This document shows positions 42,582 to 52,263 of a stretch of 64,000 nt of DNA, one piece after another. Position numbers and translations under genes: made by a program. Origin of the DNA: Flammeovirga yaeyamensis. Lineage in GTDB: Bacteria; Bacteroidota; Bacteroidia; Cytophagales; Flammeovirgaceae. Each line of letters begins with the position of its first letter. The first letter of the stretch is position 1. The stretch spans positions 3,829,501 through 3,893,500 of the forward strand of contig NZ_CP076132.1 in NCBI RefSeq assembly GCF_018736045.1, read 5' to 3'. The notes beneath the pieces are model-generated. The model was not told the origin of the DNA. It saw only the letters and a list, made by a program, of their open reading frames with translations, and did not search any database.

Positions 42582-42613
42582 TTAAATGATATTGAATTAA
42601 ATGATATCAATAT
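42582..42613. repeat. Direct and inverted repeats in the LuxR/WG-protein intergenic region
   Basis: TTAAATGATAT occurs at 42582-42592 and 42597-42607, 15 bases apart. ATATTG (42590-42595) and CAATAT (42608-42613) are inverted. The rest of the gap 42418-42735 is AT-rich with nothing else recognised. It may be an operator, perhaps for one of the adjacent regulators. Confidence 0.3.
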
Positions 42614-42735
42614 AAAGTACTATTCAATTGTTTTTTATCGTTAGTAATTAAAACTACAGAATGATTTATCTACATTATTAATTAAATTATTGGAGATAAA
42701 TCTACCTATATCTCATATTTTCAATTTACCTAATC

Positions 42736-44628
42736 ATGAAACTCACCCTAATAAATTATTTACTTTTATCTTTTTTCACAATATCAATTGCTCAGGCACA
42801 AGAAAAATTGATTCCTTTTAAAGAAGGTGATTTATGGGGATATAAAAATCAAAACAAAAAAGTAGTCATATCACCTCAATATCAAGCGGTTCAAACATTT
42901 AAGTTTAACACGGCTATTGTTACAGATAAACAAGGAAAGGTAGGTTTGATTAATACTGAAGGGGATTGGGAATTAAAACCTAAATATCAAGAAATCACCA
43001 ATACGCTAAATGAACAGGTTTTTATTGTTCAAAATCAGAAATCACAAAAAGGAGTTCTTCACCGAGTAGGGAAAGAACTTATACCTTTTGAATACGACAG
43101 TATTTTTGTCTTCGACAATAAGAATAATTATATCGTTTGTAAAGACGATAAATACGGCATCTATAACACCGATTTAGAATATTGGAAACTACCGCTTCGT
43201 TATTATCAATTAGCTTTTGATGATAATCGAATATTAAGAGTGGTTGAGGATGATCTTATGGGATTTTTAGAACCCGAATCATTTGCTGTTATTAGTACTC
43301 CTCAGGTTGTAATGAATAAAACAAGGGGCGGAAAAAAAGTAGTTTCTTTTAATTTTGATCAAGGTAGTGAGGAAACTATAGTTCAAACTTCTGCTGGCTT
43401 CAATATTCTAAATAAACATGGTCAATTACTACTTCCAAAAGGAATAAATAAAAAACTAAAGAAAATTGATATTGCCTCATACAATGCAAATGCTTACAAA
43501 ATTCCTTCAAATGCTAAGTACATAGTAAACGATAATGTCTATTTAAAAACATCGAAAGGTCAATTTGAAGAGAAAGCATTAGAAACCTTTAAGATGTATC
43601 AGGTAGATCCAGAAAATCCGAATATAAAAAGGTCAGATAATGGAAAGTACTACCTTATCAACGATGGAAAGAAAGTTTCTAAAGAATACGATAGTCTTTT
43701 TGTTTACAGCCATGATTTCTTACAGGGTTGGAATTACAATAAAAAGAAAAATAAATATGACAAGTCCTTAGTCATTGCCGATATCATGGACGAAAATATT
43801 GGCAAAGAGGTAGCAGAAGGGTACCAAGCCATGATTTCTTATTCTACATCAGAGGAAACTGATGATTACAATTGGGCAATTATGGTGAGTGCCAATAGCC
43901 AACAAGGAATATTTGATTTAGATACGAAAAAATATGTAGTGGATATGGATTACGACCAAATCAATACTCGATATCTAGAAAAATACAATCTACTATTAAT
44001 AGGAAATAATGAGGATAATTATGCCATTTATGATGTAAGTATCAATAAGCAAGTGACAGATATGAAATATCAACCCATAATTGATTCTTCTACCGAAGAC
44101 ATGGGGTATTTATTATTTCAAAGAAAGGGTAGTCAGAAAGAATCAGTAAAGGTATTAGACTTTTATTCTATCAAAAACAAAAAAATAACAGGTCGTACGA
44201 TCGATGGCTATCAAATCCGAAAAAGAGCCAAAAAAGGAACTTTAGCTGTTTCTAAAAATACTTATGGATGGGAAACAGATCTTGCTTTTGAAGTGAGTGA
44301 GTATGCTCCTCAAAATTATCAATACATTTACTATAAAGATCACGGTAAAGGTAATGTTGGGGTTGGCTTCCTAGACAAAGATTTAAATGTGATTATACCT
44401 GCTGATTACGCTTCTATTTCGTTTAGTGGAAGTAAAGATAATTACCTCAAAGTAACTGACTTTGACTTTAATGAAGGGGTGATTGATATGAACGGAAAAA
44501 CTATTGTAGAATTCGGAAAGTACAAATCGATTGGCTTAGTTTCTGACGGTGTTTTACCGGTAGTAAATTATGACAACCAAGAACAATTTATTGATCTTGA
44601 TTCCAAAAATCTTACAATAAAAGACTGA
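42736..44628 (+). CDS. Secreted WG-repeat protein
   Basis: 630 residues with a signal peptide (MKLTLINYLLLSFFTISIAQAQ). Repeats of the WG type are seen: FKEGDLWGYKNQNKKVVISPQYQ, DKQGKVGLINTEGDWELKPKYQ, CKDDKYGIYNTDLEYWKLPLRY, and more near the C-terminus (GVGFLDKDLNVIIPADY, GVIDMNGKTIVEF). Each is the usual KxGyid..G..vi...Yd unit. The function of WG repeats is not settled; they are probably extracytoplasmic binding modules. Confidence 0.87.
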   Translation: MKLTLINYLLLSFFTISIAQAQEKLIPFKEGDLWGYKNQNKKVVISPQYQAVQTFKFNTAIVTDKQGKVGLINTEGDWELKPKYQEITNTLNEQVFIVQNQKSQKGVLHRVGKELIPFEYDSIFVFDNKNNYIVCKDDKYGIYNTDLEYWKLPLRYYQLAFDDNRILRVVEDDLMGFLEPESFAVISTPQVVMNKTRGGKKVVSFNFDQGSEETIVQTSAGFNILNKHGQLLLPKGINKKLKKIDIASYNANAYKIPSNAKYIVNDNVYLKTSKGQFEEKALETFKMYQVDPENPNIKRSDNGKYYLINDGKKVSKEYDSLFVYSHDFLQGWNYNKKKNKYDKSLVIADIMDENIGKEVAEGYQAMISYSTSEETDDYNWAIMVSANSQQGIFDLDTKKYVVDMDYDQINTRYLEKYNLLLIGNNEDNYAIYDVSINKQVTDMKYQPIIDSSTEDMGYLLFQRKGSQKESVKVLDFYSIKNKKITGRTIDGYQIRKRAKKGTLAVSKNTYGWETDLAFEVSEYAPQNYQYIYYKDHGKGNVGVGFLDKDLNVIIPADYASISFSGSKDNYLKVTDFDFNEGVIDMNGKTIVEFGKYKSIGLVSDGVLPVVNYDNQEQFIDLDSKNLTIKD

Positions 44629-44802
44629 TCATTAACATTTTAGTTGTTGATATTTTTAGCTTTTATCCGTACATTATAGTAAGCAACTACGAAATAACCC
44701 ATCGTTAAATTGCGCTAATCATACGAAATCAGTTAAACAAATTAGTGTAACCTTTTATTATTATAGTAAGAGAGATACACACCCATAAAACCATAAACAA
44801 CT

Positions 44803-46743
44803 ATGAATGCTGCAAATGATCAAAATGAATTTAAGAAGCTCTTTGATGACTTTCGAAAAACCAAGAAAGCCAAAGAAGAGACCTTATCTTTCCTAGATTA
44901 CCTAGAAGAAGTTCAAAAGAATCCAGAATTGGCAGACCTAGCACATAAGCGTATGTACAAGGCCATCACCCAGTCTGGTTTCTCTACACTCGACACGGAA
45001 AAAGATGTCCGTTTGAGAAGAATTTTCGGTCCTCACTCCAAGCTAAAAAGCTACAATTTCTTTAGTGAGGAGTTCTTCGGAATTGAGAAAGTTTTACAGA
45101 AACTCGTTCGTTATTTTCACTCTGCATCCTTAAAAGGAGAAGAATCAAGACAAGTTTTATTCCTCGTTGGCCCTGTTGGTGCAGGTAAATCTTCACTAAT
45201 AGAAAAGTTAAAAAGTGGTTTAGAACAAACCACTCCTTTCTATTTTCTTGAGGGATCTCCTATGAACACCAACCCATTATGTGCTATTCCTCCAGAATTG
45301 AGGGAAGAAATGGAAGGCAGATTAGGAGTAGAAATCGAAGGAGAATTAGATCCTGTAACACAACACAAACTGGATCACGATTTTAAAGGCGATTTCACCA
45401 AATTTAAAGTGATTAAACGTCATTTCTCTATTCGTAAACGTCAGGGTGTAGGTATGGTTCCTCCTGTGGATCCAAACAACCAAGACACCTCTGTTTTAAT
45501 TGGTTCCGAAGACATTTCTAAATTAGACCGTTACAGCGAGGACGATCCAAGAGTTCTTACGCTAAATGGAGCTTTTAATGTAGGTAACCGTGGTTTGGTA
45601 GAGTTTATTGAGGTATTTAAAAACGAAATCGAATACCTTCATGTAATGCTCACCGCTACTCAAGAAAAACGTATTCCTGCCCCAGGTAAACACGGTATGA
45701 TTTACTTTGATGGAGTAATATTGGCACACTCTAATGAAGCAGAGTGGAACCGTTTTAAAGCTGACCATACCAATGAAGCCATTTTGGACCGTATTGTAAA
45801 AGTAGAAGTTCCTTACGTTCTAGAATTGTCTGAAGAAATCAAGATCTATCAAAAAATTATTGGTAAATCCGATTTCAATGCCCATATCGCACCACACTCT
45901 TTAGAGATTGCATCAATGTTTGCCATTCTCACCCGATTAAAGCCTACCAATAAGTGCGATTTATTGACTAAACTGAAATTATATAATGGTGATGAAGTGA
46001 CTGAAAATGGTCAGTCGAAGCGTATCAATGTAATGGAATTGAAAGAAGAGGTAGAGGATGAAGGAATGAGTGGTATTTCTACTCGTTTCATCATGAAATC
46101 TCTTGATAACGCATTATCTGATACTGAAACGAATACCATTCACCCAATTGCTGTTTTAGACGCACTCCAAAACAAGTTGAAAGAGGAACCAATGCCTGGT
46201 GATATCAAAGATCATTACATGCATATTCTGAAAGATATTTTGTACAAAGAATATCTCAAAATGCTTGAAGGTGATATCACTAAAGCTTTTGTTCACGCTT
46301 ACGACGAGCAGGCGGAATCATTATTCCAAAATTATTTAGATCACGTTGAAGCTTATGTCTTAAAACGTAAAGTGACAGGAACGAATAATGAGGAAATGGA
46401 TCCGGATATCAAATTCTTGGAGTCGATTGAACAACAAATCGGAATTTCTGGTACTGCTGCCGATGGTTTCAGACAAGATGTAATGAGTTATGTGACACAT
46501 ATTCTGCGTAGAAACGGACAGCTACATTATACCAGTTATGAACCATTGAAAGAGGCTATTGAGAAGAAATTAATGGCTTCCGTTAAGGATATCACTCGTA
46601 TCATCTTGAAAGCTAAAACAAGAGATAATTCACAGAAAAAGAAATACAATGCAATGGTAACCCAAATGATTTCTATGGGTTACAATGAAGAAAGCGTTGA
46701 AGCTGTCTTAGGATTTGCTTCAAACAACCTATGGAAAGATTAG
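44803..46743 (+). CDS. prkA: PrkA-family serine protein kinase (YeaG-like)
   Basis: 646 residues, the family's usual length. An AAA-like N-terminal domain contains the Walker A-type loop LFLVGPVGAGKSSLIEKL (about 120-137); YFDGVILAHSNEAEWNRF and the arm DRIVKVEVPYVLELSEEIKIYQKII follow. The C-terminal domain (about 430-646) carries the PrkA kinase part. First of a trio with YeaH-type and SpoVR genes (70- and 38-base gaps). In enterobacteria and sporulating bacteria this trio is linked to stationary-phase or stress physiology. Substrate unknown. Confidence 0.93.
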   Translation: MNAANDQNEFKKLFDDFRKTKKAKEETLSFLDYLEEVQKNPELADLAHKRMYKAITQSGFSTLDTEKDVRLRRIFGPHSKLKSYNFFSEEFFGIEKVLQKLVRYFHSASLKGEESRQVLFLVGPVGAGKSSLIEKLKSGLEQTTPFYFLEGSPMNTNPLCAIPPELREEMEGRLGVEIEGELDPVTQHKLDHDFKGDFTKFKVIKRHFSIRKRQGVGMVPPVDPNNQDTSVLIGSEDISKLDRYSEDDPRVLTLNGAFNVGNRGLVEFIEVFKNEIEYLHVMLTATQEKRIPAPGKHGMIYFDGVILAHSNEAEWNRFKADHTNEAILDRIVKVEVPYVLELSEEIKIYQKIIGKSDFNAHIAPHSLEIASMFAILTRLKPTNKCDLLTKLKLYNGDEVTENGQSKRINVMELKEEVEDEGMSGISTRFIMKSLDNALSDTETNTIHPIAVLDALQNKLKEEPMPGDIKDHYMHILKDILYKEYLKMLEGDITKAFVHAYDEQAESLFQNYLDHVEAYVLKRKVTGTNNEEMDPDIKFLESIEQQIGISGTAADGFRQDVMSYVTHILRRNGQLHYTSYEPLKEAIEKKLMASVKDITRIILKAKTRDNSQKKKYNAMVTQMISMGYNEESVEAVLGFASNNLWKD

Positions 46744-46813
46744 CAGCATTAAATAGGTTGTCGAGACAGGGCCTATAGTGCCTTGTCTCTTTCTTATCAT
46801 AAAAAAATAACAC

Positions 46814-47995
46814 ATGGCTATATTTAAAGAATTTAGTAAACAGAAAAGAGACCGTTCTGCTGCCGACCGTCAACGCCATAAAGAATTAGTTAAAGAAAAA
46901 ATCAAAAAAGGTATTTCAGACGTCATCGCTAATGAATCCATTATTGGTCAGGACAAAGACAAAAAGATTAAAGTTCCCATTCGTGGAATCAAAGAGTTTC
47001 GATTTGTCTATGGCAATAATAAAGGAAAAGGTGCAGCGACAGGTACCGGTAAAGAACAAAAAGGTCAAGTAATACAGGATCAACGTGGTCAACCCCAAAA
47101 GGGACAAGGCAAAGGGGAAGCAGGCAGTGATCCGGGAGAAGATATTTACGAAACTGAAATCACTTTGGAAGAAGCTATTCAGTTAATGTTTGAAGATCTT
47201 GAACTTCCTGATATGGATCAGAAGAAATATTTTCAGACAGATACTGAAGTGATGCGAAAACTTTTAGGTTATCAGAAAAAAGGCATCCGTGCCCGATTAT
47301 CTAAAAGAAAAACAATGATGAATCGTATCAAAAGGATGAAGGCAAAAGGTTTAGACAGTGCCGCATTATCCGATACGAATGAGTCATTCCCTTTCCATAA
47401 TGATGATTTAGTATATCGCAGATTGCAAGTGGATACAGAAGAACATTCTAATGCGGTGGTTTTATGTTTGATGGATACCTCAGGCTCCATGGATCAAACG
47501 AAAAAATACTTGGCAAGAAGCTTCTATTTCATGTTATATACTTTTCTTCAGACAAGGTACGAAAACACAGAAATCCTCTTTATAGCCCACCACACAGAGG
47601 CTAAAGAGGTGACAGAAGACGAATTCTTCCATAAAGGAGAATCGGGTGGTACTATCATTTCTTCGGCTTATATCAAAGCCTTAGAAATTATTGAAGAGCG
47701 TTACAACCCTATGCTTTGGAACATCTATGCTTTCCATTGTTCGGACGGAGATAACTTCACATCAGACAATAAAAAAGCAATAGAACATGCCGAAAAGTTG
47801 AGTCAGGTTTGTAATCTATTTGGTTATGGTGAGATCAAACCAGATATCGGTTTCTCTTGGTCGACCATGCTGGATGAATACAAAAAGATTGAAGAAGAAA
47901 ATTTTGTTTCTCTTCGCATGCGGACCAAAGAGTCTGTATGGCCTGCACTAAAGAAGTTTTTAACGAAAGATAAAAGCAATACACTTATGGATTAG
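46814..47995 (+). CDS. YeaH/UPF0229 (DUF444) family protein with von Willebrand A-like domain
   Basis: 393 residues. The N-terminal part is basic (FKEFSKQKRDRSAADRQRHKELVKEKI). A Gly/Gln/Lys-rich linker follows (about 75-105). The C-terminal VWA-like domain has the MIDAS LCLMDTSGSMDQTKKYLARSF, then HHTEAKEVTEDEFF, GGTIISSAY and FHCSDGDNF. It is the second gene of the prkA-yeaH-spoVR operon and normally partners PrkA. Confidence 0.93.
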   Translation: MAIFKEFSKQKRDRSAADRQRHKELVKEKIKKGISDVIANESIIGQDKDKKIKVPIRGIKEFRFVYGNNKGKGAATGTGKEQKGQVIQDQRGQPQKGQGKGEAGSDPGEDIYETEITLEEAIQLMFEDLELPDMDQKKYFQTDTEVMRKLLGYQKKGIRARLSKRKTMMNRIKRMKAKGLDSAALSDTNESFPFHNDDLVYRRLQVDTEEHSNAVVLCLMDTSGSMDQTKKYLARSFYFMLYTFLQTRYENTEILFIAHHTEAKEVTEDEFFHKGESGGTIISSAYIKALEIIEERYNPMLWNIYAFHCSDGDNFTSDNKKAIEHAEKLSQVCNLFGYGEIKPDIGFSWSTMLDEYKKIEEENFVSLRMRTKESVWPALKKFLTKDKSNTLMD

Positions 47996-48033
47996 TCCTA
48001 AGTGTATTGATATCAATAATTAAACATTTTGTG

Positions 48034-49434
48034 ATGGATTGGGTATTAAAAGATTTAGCAGAATGGAACGATAAAATTGAAGAAATTGCACAAGACTTGG
48101 GTTTGGATTATTATCCACAAGAATTCGAAGTCTGCGATTACCATGATATGTTAGGGTATCAATCGTATGTAGGTATGCCTTCTCGATATCCACACTGGAG
48201 TTTTGGAAAATCTTTCGAAAAGCAAAACACCATGTACAAATTAGGTATGGGTGGTTTAGCTTACGAAATGGTGATTAACTCCAATCCTTGCTTGGCTTAT
48301 CTAATGATTGATAACCCACTAGCCATGCAAATTTTGGTAATGGCCCATGTTTATGGTCATAATGATTTCTTCAAAAACAACATCAACTTCTCTCATACGA
48401 GGGCAGAATTTGCCTTGGAAACATTTAAACTTAATGCTGAGAGAATTCGCTCTTATGTAGAAACTCCTAGTATCGGGTATCAAGGAGTAGAAAAAATACT
48501 TGATGCTGCCCATGCTATTAGTTTCCATGTGGATAGAAATCAAAGAATTGTCCGATTATCTGAGGATCAACAAAGACAACAGTATTTTCATCACCTAAAT
48601 AAAGAAAAGGAGAATTGGGATGATTTAAAAAATGAAGAAAAAGAAGATGATTTCATTCCGGCTTTATCCGAAGATCTTTTACTGTTTATTCTAGAGAATA
48701 GTCGCTTCCTTCAAAGTTGGGAAAAAGACATTCTTAGAATCGTAAGAGAAGAAACACTTTATTTCCTTCCACAGATGGAAACAAAAATTATGAATGAAGG
48801 ATGGGCTAGTTTTTGGCATTACACCATTTTACATAAGCTGAACCTCCCTCCTGCGATGCATGTTGACTTTATCCGTTCCCATAATCAAGTAATAAGACCA
48901 CATGTGGGAGGTTTAAATCCTTATCATATTGGTTTTCATTTGATGCAACATTTGGCTGGTACGAAGAACTCATTTGAAGAAGGTATCAATCCTCAAATTT
49001 TTGATATTAGAACAATAGATAGAGATTCATCATTCTTAAGAAGATTCCTTACTCAGGATCTCATGGAAGAACTCGGTCTTTTTGAATATGAACAAAATAA
49101 CGGAAAAGTATCTGTTTCGAATGTATCTAATGACTTTAAAGGGTGGAAAGAAGTGAGAGATACTTTGATTAAGCAAGTGGGTACAGGAAGTATTCCGATT
49201 ATTAAAGTAAAAGGAGTTTCTCCACTTTCCAACGCCTTATTATTGGTTCATGAATTTGACGGCAGAGAATTAGAACTTGGATATGTAAGTAAAACCATGG
49301 AACATATCTCTACCTTATGGTCTCAATTCCCTGTACATTTGGAAACACAAGTCGAAAATCAAGAAGTGACTTGTATCTACGAAAAAGGGAACTTTAGAGT
49401 AGAGAGTAACTCCGAAGAAAAAGAAAGTGCCTAA
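48034..49434 (+). CDS. SpoVR-family protein (YcgB-like)
   Basis: 466 residues from the ATG at 48034. The longer frame would start with TTG at 48007, just after the previous stop. Conserved landmarks: MGMPSRYPHWSFGKSF-like VGMPSRYPHWSFGKSFEKQ, LAYEMVINSNPCLAYLM, VYGHNDFFKNN, METKIMNEGWASFWHY, and NPYHIGFHLMQHL. These are diagnostic of SpoVR. The biochemical function is not established. It is the last gene of the trio, followed by a strong hairpin terminator. Confidence 0.94.
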   Translation: MDWVLKDLAEWNDKIEEIAQDLGLDYYPQEFEVCDYHDMLGYQSYVGMPSRYPHWSFGKSFEKQNTMYKLGMGGLAYEMVINSNPCLAYLMIDNPLAMQILVMAHVYGHNDFFKNNINFSHTRAEFALETFKLNAERIRSYVETPSIGYQGVEKILDAAHAISFHVDRNQRIVRLSEDQQRQQYFHHLNKEKENWDDLKNEEKEDDFIPALSEDLLLFILENSRFLQSWEKDILRIVREETLYFLPQMETKIMNEGWASFWHYTILHKLNLPPAMHVDFIRSHNQVIRPHVGGLNPYHIGFHLMQHLAGTKNSFEEGINPQIFDIRTIDRDSSFLRRFLTQDLMEELGLFEYEQNNGKVSVSNVSNDFKGWKEVRDTLIKQVGTGSIPIIKVKGVSPLSNALLLVHEFDGRELELGYVSKTMEHISTLWSQFPVHLETQVENQEVTCIYEKGNFRVESNSEEKESA

Positions 49435-49474
49435 AGAAATTTTTAAATACGACCGCTTTTAGATTCATTTACTT

Positions 49475-49517
49475 GAGCATATTTGATAAATAAATACGTC
49501 AAATATGCTCTTATTTT
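49475..49517 (+). terminator. Terminator of the prkA-yeaH-spoVR operon
   Basis: A perfect 12-base stem (49475-49486 with 49499-49510), followed by TTATTTT. Confidence 0.8.
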
Positions 49518-49619
49518 ATACATTAACGTTTTCGTCATCAAAAAATATGAGTTAAGTCATAAAAAAATCGTTCTTTTGCAGTTCGAACAAATAAAATAGT
49601 TTTGGGGATTTTTAGAAAT

Positions 49620-51404
49620 ATGTCGCGCAAAGACACAGGAGAGAAAAAAGCAGCACGTTTAGATAAGAAGGGAATAAAAAAACTAAGAAGCATCTTTAGG
49701 TTTATGCTTCCTTACAAAGGAACATTTACTGTAGGTATTATTAGTTTATTTTTTTCAAGTACAGTTCTACTGGCATTGCCTCGTTTAACAGGTGAACTTC
49801 TTGATACTGCTTTAGGGAATAGTACAATACCTTATTTAGAAAATCTAACACAAGTAGGGTTAGCATTAATGGCTGTACTTGTACTTCAAAGTATTTTTTC
49901 TTTCGCTAGAGTTTATTTCTTCGCGATTGTAAACGAAAATGCAATGGCTGATTTGAGAAGAGCTTTATATGAGAAATTCATGTCTCTTCCAATGTCCTTT
50001 TATGATAAAAATAGATCTGGAGAACTTTTCAGTAGAATTACATCTGATGTAGCCGTATTACAAGATACGTTTTCTACTACTTTAGCAGAATTATTTCGTC
50101 AGGTAGCAACATTAGTTTTGGGTATCATCATATTATTTACATTGAACTTTAAGTTGACAATGTTTATGATGTTGACTTTTCCTATTCTAATTATTGCTGC
50201 AATTATCTTTGGTAAATTCATTAGAAAATTATCAAAAGGAACACAAGATGCTTTAGCAGATACTAATATTATTGTTGAAGAAACGCTTCAGTCAATTGCT
50301 ACTGTAAAGACATTCGCAAACGAGCATTTTGAAGTTACAAGATATGCTAACAATTTATTTAATGTAATTAAAATTGCTTTAAAGGCTGCAACATATAAAG
50401 GAGCTTTTATTTCATTCATCATTACTGTATTAATGGGTGGAATTATTGGTGTTCTTTGGTACGGCACATACATGGTTTCAACAGAAGAAATCACTGTAGG
50501 TAACCTAATTTCGTTTGTGTTGTATACCATGTTTATCGGAGGTTCTATCGGCGGATTAGGTGATATCTATGGTAACATCCAAAAAGCTGTTGGCGCTACA
50601 GACCGTGTGGAAGAAATCTTAAATGCTGAATCAGAACATCAAATTGATAAAGAAAACGTTCCTAGATTACAAGGAAACATTTCATTCAAAAATGTAATTT
50701 TCTCTTACCCTACCCGTAAGGAAATTGAAGTATTGAAAGGTGTTGATCTAGAAATCAATCAAGGAGAAAGAGTTGCACTTGTAGGTAAATCAGGTGGTGG
50801 TAAATCTACAATCGCTCAGCTTTTACAACGTTTCTATGCTATTGACTCAGGTGATATTTTAATCGATGGTAAATCAACTCAAGATTACAACTTGATTGGT
50901 TACCGTAAACATGTAGGGGTAGTACCTCAAGAAGTACTTTTATTTGGTGGAAGCATTGAAGAGAACATCAAATATGGTAATCCTGAAGCTTCAAAAGAAG
51001 AAGTGATAGACGCCGCTAGAAAAGCCAATGCATTAGAATTTATCGAATCGTTCCCAGAAGGATTTGATACACTTGTTGGTGAAAGAGGTGTAAAACTATC
51101 AGGTGGCCAACGTCAGCGTATTGCAATTGCAAGAGCTATTTTAAAAGACCCTGCCATCCTAATTCTAGATGAAGCGACTTCTGCTTTGGATATCGAATCG
51201 GAAAAATTAGTACAAGATGCTTTAGAAACTCTGATGGAAGGTAGAACAAGCTTAATTATCGCTCACCGTCTATCTACTATTAGAAATGCTGATAAAATTG
51301 CGGTTTTAGAAAGTGGTAAAATCAAAGAAATTGGTAAGCATGATGAGTTAATGCAAAATGAATCAGGTGCTTACAATAAATTGATTCAACTTCAAGAGTT
51401 CTAA
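49620..51404 (+). CDS. ABC exporter half-transporter (membrane plus ATPase domains)
   Basis: 594 residues from the ATG at 49620 (a TTG 18 bases upstream is less likely). The N-terminal six-helix membrane domain (about 30-330) contains MPMSFYDKNRSGELFSRITSDV, the first coupling-helix motif. The ATPase domain has Walker A VGKSGGGKST, Q loop GVVPQEVLLFGG, signature LSGGQRQRIAIARA, Walker B ILILDEATSALD and switch His in IIAHRLST. All catalytic residues are present. It is probably a homodimer of the MsbA/BmrA type; lipid, drug or peptide substrate unknown. Confidence 0.94.
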   Translation: MSRKDTGEKKAARLDKKGIKKLRSIFRFMLPYKGTFTVGIISLFFSSTVLLALPRLTGELLDTALGNSTIPYLENLTQVGLALMAVLVLQSIFSFARVYFFAIVNENAMADLRRALYEKFMSLPMSFYDKNRSGELFSRITSDVAVLQDTFSTTLAELFRQVATLVLGIIILFTLNFKLTMFMMLTFPILIIAAIIFGKFIRKLSKGTQDALADTNIIVEETLQSIATVKTFANEHFEVTRYANNLFNVIKIALKAATYKGAFISFIITVLMGGIIGVLWYGTYMVSTEEITVGNLISFVLYTMFIGGSIGGLGDIYGNIQKAVGATDRVEEILNAESEHQIDKENVPRLQGNISFKNVIFSYPTRKEIEVLKGVDLEINQGERVALVGKSGGGKSTIAQLLQRFYAIDSGDILIDGKSTQDYNLIGYRKHVGVVPQEVLLFGGSIEENIKYGNPEASKEEVIDAARKANALEFIESFPEGFDTLVGERGVKLSGGQRQRIAIARAILKDPAILILDEATSALDIESEKLVQDALETLMEGRTSLIIAHRLSTIRNADKIAVLESGKIKEIGKHDELMQNESGAYNKLIQLQEF

Positions 51405-51425
51405 TCAAGCTAAAACTCATAAATC

Positions 51426-51468
51426 AAAAAAGGATGAAAATTACTATAAGGTGTTTTCATCCTTTTTT
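51426..51468 (+). terminator. Intrinsic terminator of the ABC exporter gene
   Basis: Arms 51426-51440 (A6 then GGATGAAAA) and 51454-51468 pair perfectly; the T-run continues to 51470. Confidence 0.9.
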
Positions 51469-51661
51469 TTATACTCTTAAAAAAGTGGAAAAGTAGCATA
51501 AAGAGATCGTTTTTTACTTGTTAAATCTACAAGTAATCGATATGTTTGTTTACGATTTAAGTGGATAACACAACTACTATAATCAGAAAAACACATTTTT
51601 TAGTTGAGATGATTCTCTTCTTTGAAGCTCAACACCAAATAAAACAATAAACACAAGCAAA

Positions 51662-52138
51662 ATGGACAGTTACGCCCCAAAAAAAGGTACTTTTACATTC
51701 ACCATGATCAAGCCAGGTGAAGAAAACCAAGAAAATATCGGTGAAATCCTAACAATGATTACTGAAGCTGGATTCCGTATCCAAGCAATGAAGATGATCA
51801 GATTAAGAACAAAACAAGCAGAGATTTTCTACCGTCACCTTTCAGATAAACCATTCTTTGGTGATGTGGTAAAATATATGACTTCTGGTCCTGTTGTAGC
51901 AGCTGTCCTTGAAAAAGATAACGCAGTTGTAGATTATAGAAAATTAATCGGTGCTACTAATCCTGAAGAAGCTAAGGAAGGAACTATTCGTAAGCGTTTT
52001 GCTAAATCTACAGATAGAAACGTGGTTCACGGTTCTGACTCTGATGATAACGCAGCTGCTGAAGCATCATTCTTCTTCTCAATGGCTGACAGATATAACA
52101 AGACGGGACACTGTTTCTTTGGATGGGGACAAGAGTAG
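51662..52138 (+). CDS. ndk: Nucleoside diphosphate kinase
   Basis: 158 residues. It exchanges terminal phosphates between nucleoside di- and triphosphates through a phospho-histidine. The active-site motif is NVVHGSDSDDNAAAEASFFF, where His about 121 is the phospho-acceptor. FTMIKPGEENQENIGEIL matches the N-terminal nucleotide-binding start, with the family's MIKPD Asp replaced by Gly. The enzyme is slightly longer than usual at the N-terminus. Codon use suggests high expression. Confidence 0.94.
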   Translation: MDSYAPKKGTFTFTMIKPGEENQENIGEILTMITEAGFRIQAMKMIRLRTKQAEIFYRHLSDKPFFGDVVKYMTSGPVVAAVLEKDNAVVDYRKLIGATNPEEAKEGTIRKRFAKSTDRNVVHGSDSDDNAAAEASFFFSMADRYNKTGHCFFGWGQE

Positions 52139-52144
52139 GTTTTT

Positions 52145-52172
52145 AGGTAGCAGGTAGCAGGTAGCAGGTAGC
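52145..52172 (+). repeat. Four exact tandem copies of AGGTAGC
   Basis: A seven-base unit repeated four times without variation just after ndk and before its terminator. It is non-coding. Confidence 0.9.
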
Positions 52173-52203
52173 AATTTGTTATTTAGTGCTTTTGCCTAGA
52201 AGA

Positions 52204-52241
52204 AAAAAGGCTGATGAGTTTTGAGATTCATCAGCCTTTTT
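52204..52241. terminator. Shared terminator of ndk and the LRR-protein operon
   Basis: A perfect 14-base stem (52204-52217 with 52228-52241) with A5 and T5 ends. It lies between convergent transcripts and is probably bidirectional. Confidence 0.9.
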
Positions 52242-52263
52242 GTGTTTATATTATTAAAGAATC

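Noticed and set aside
49602-49619. TTG start for the ABC exporter
   Set aside because: An ATG lies 18 bases further and the extra residues are not part of the conserved fold.
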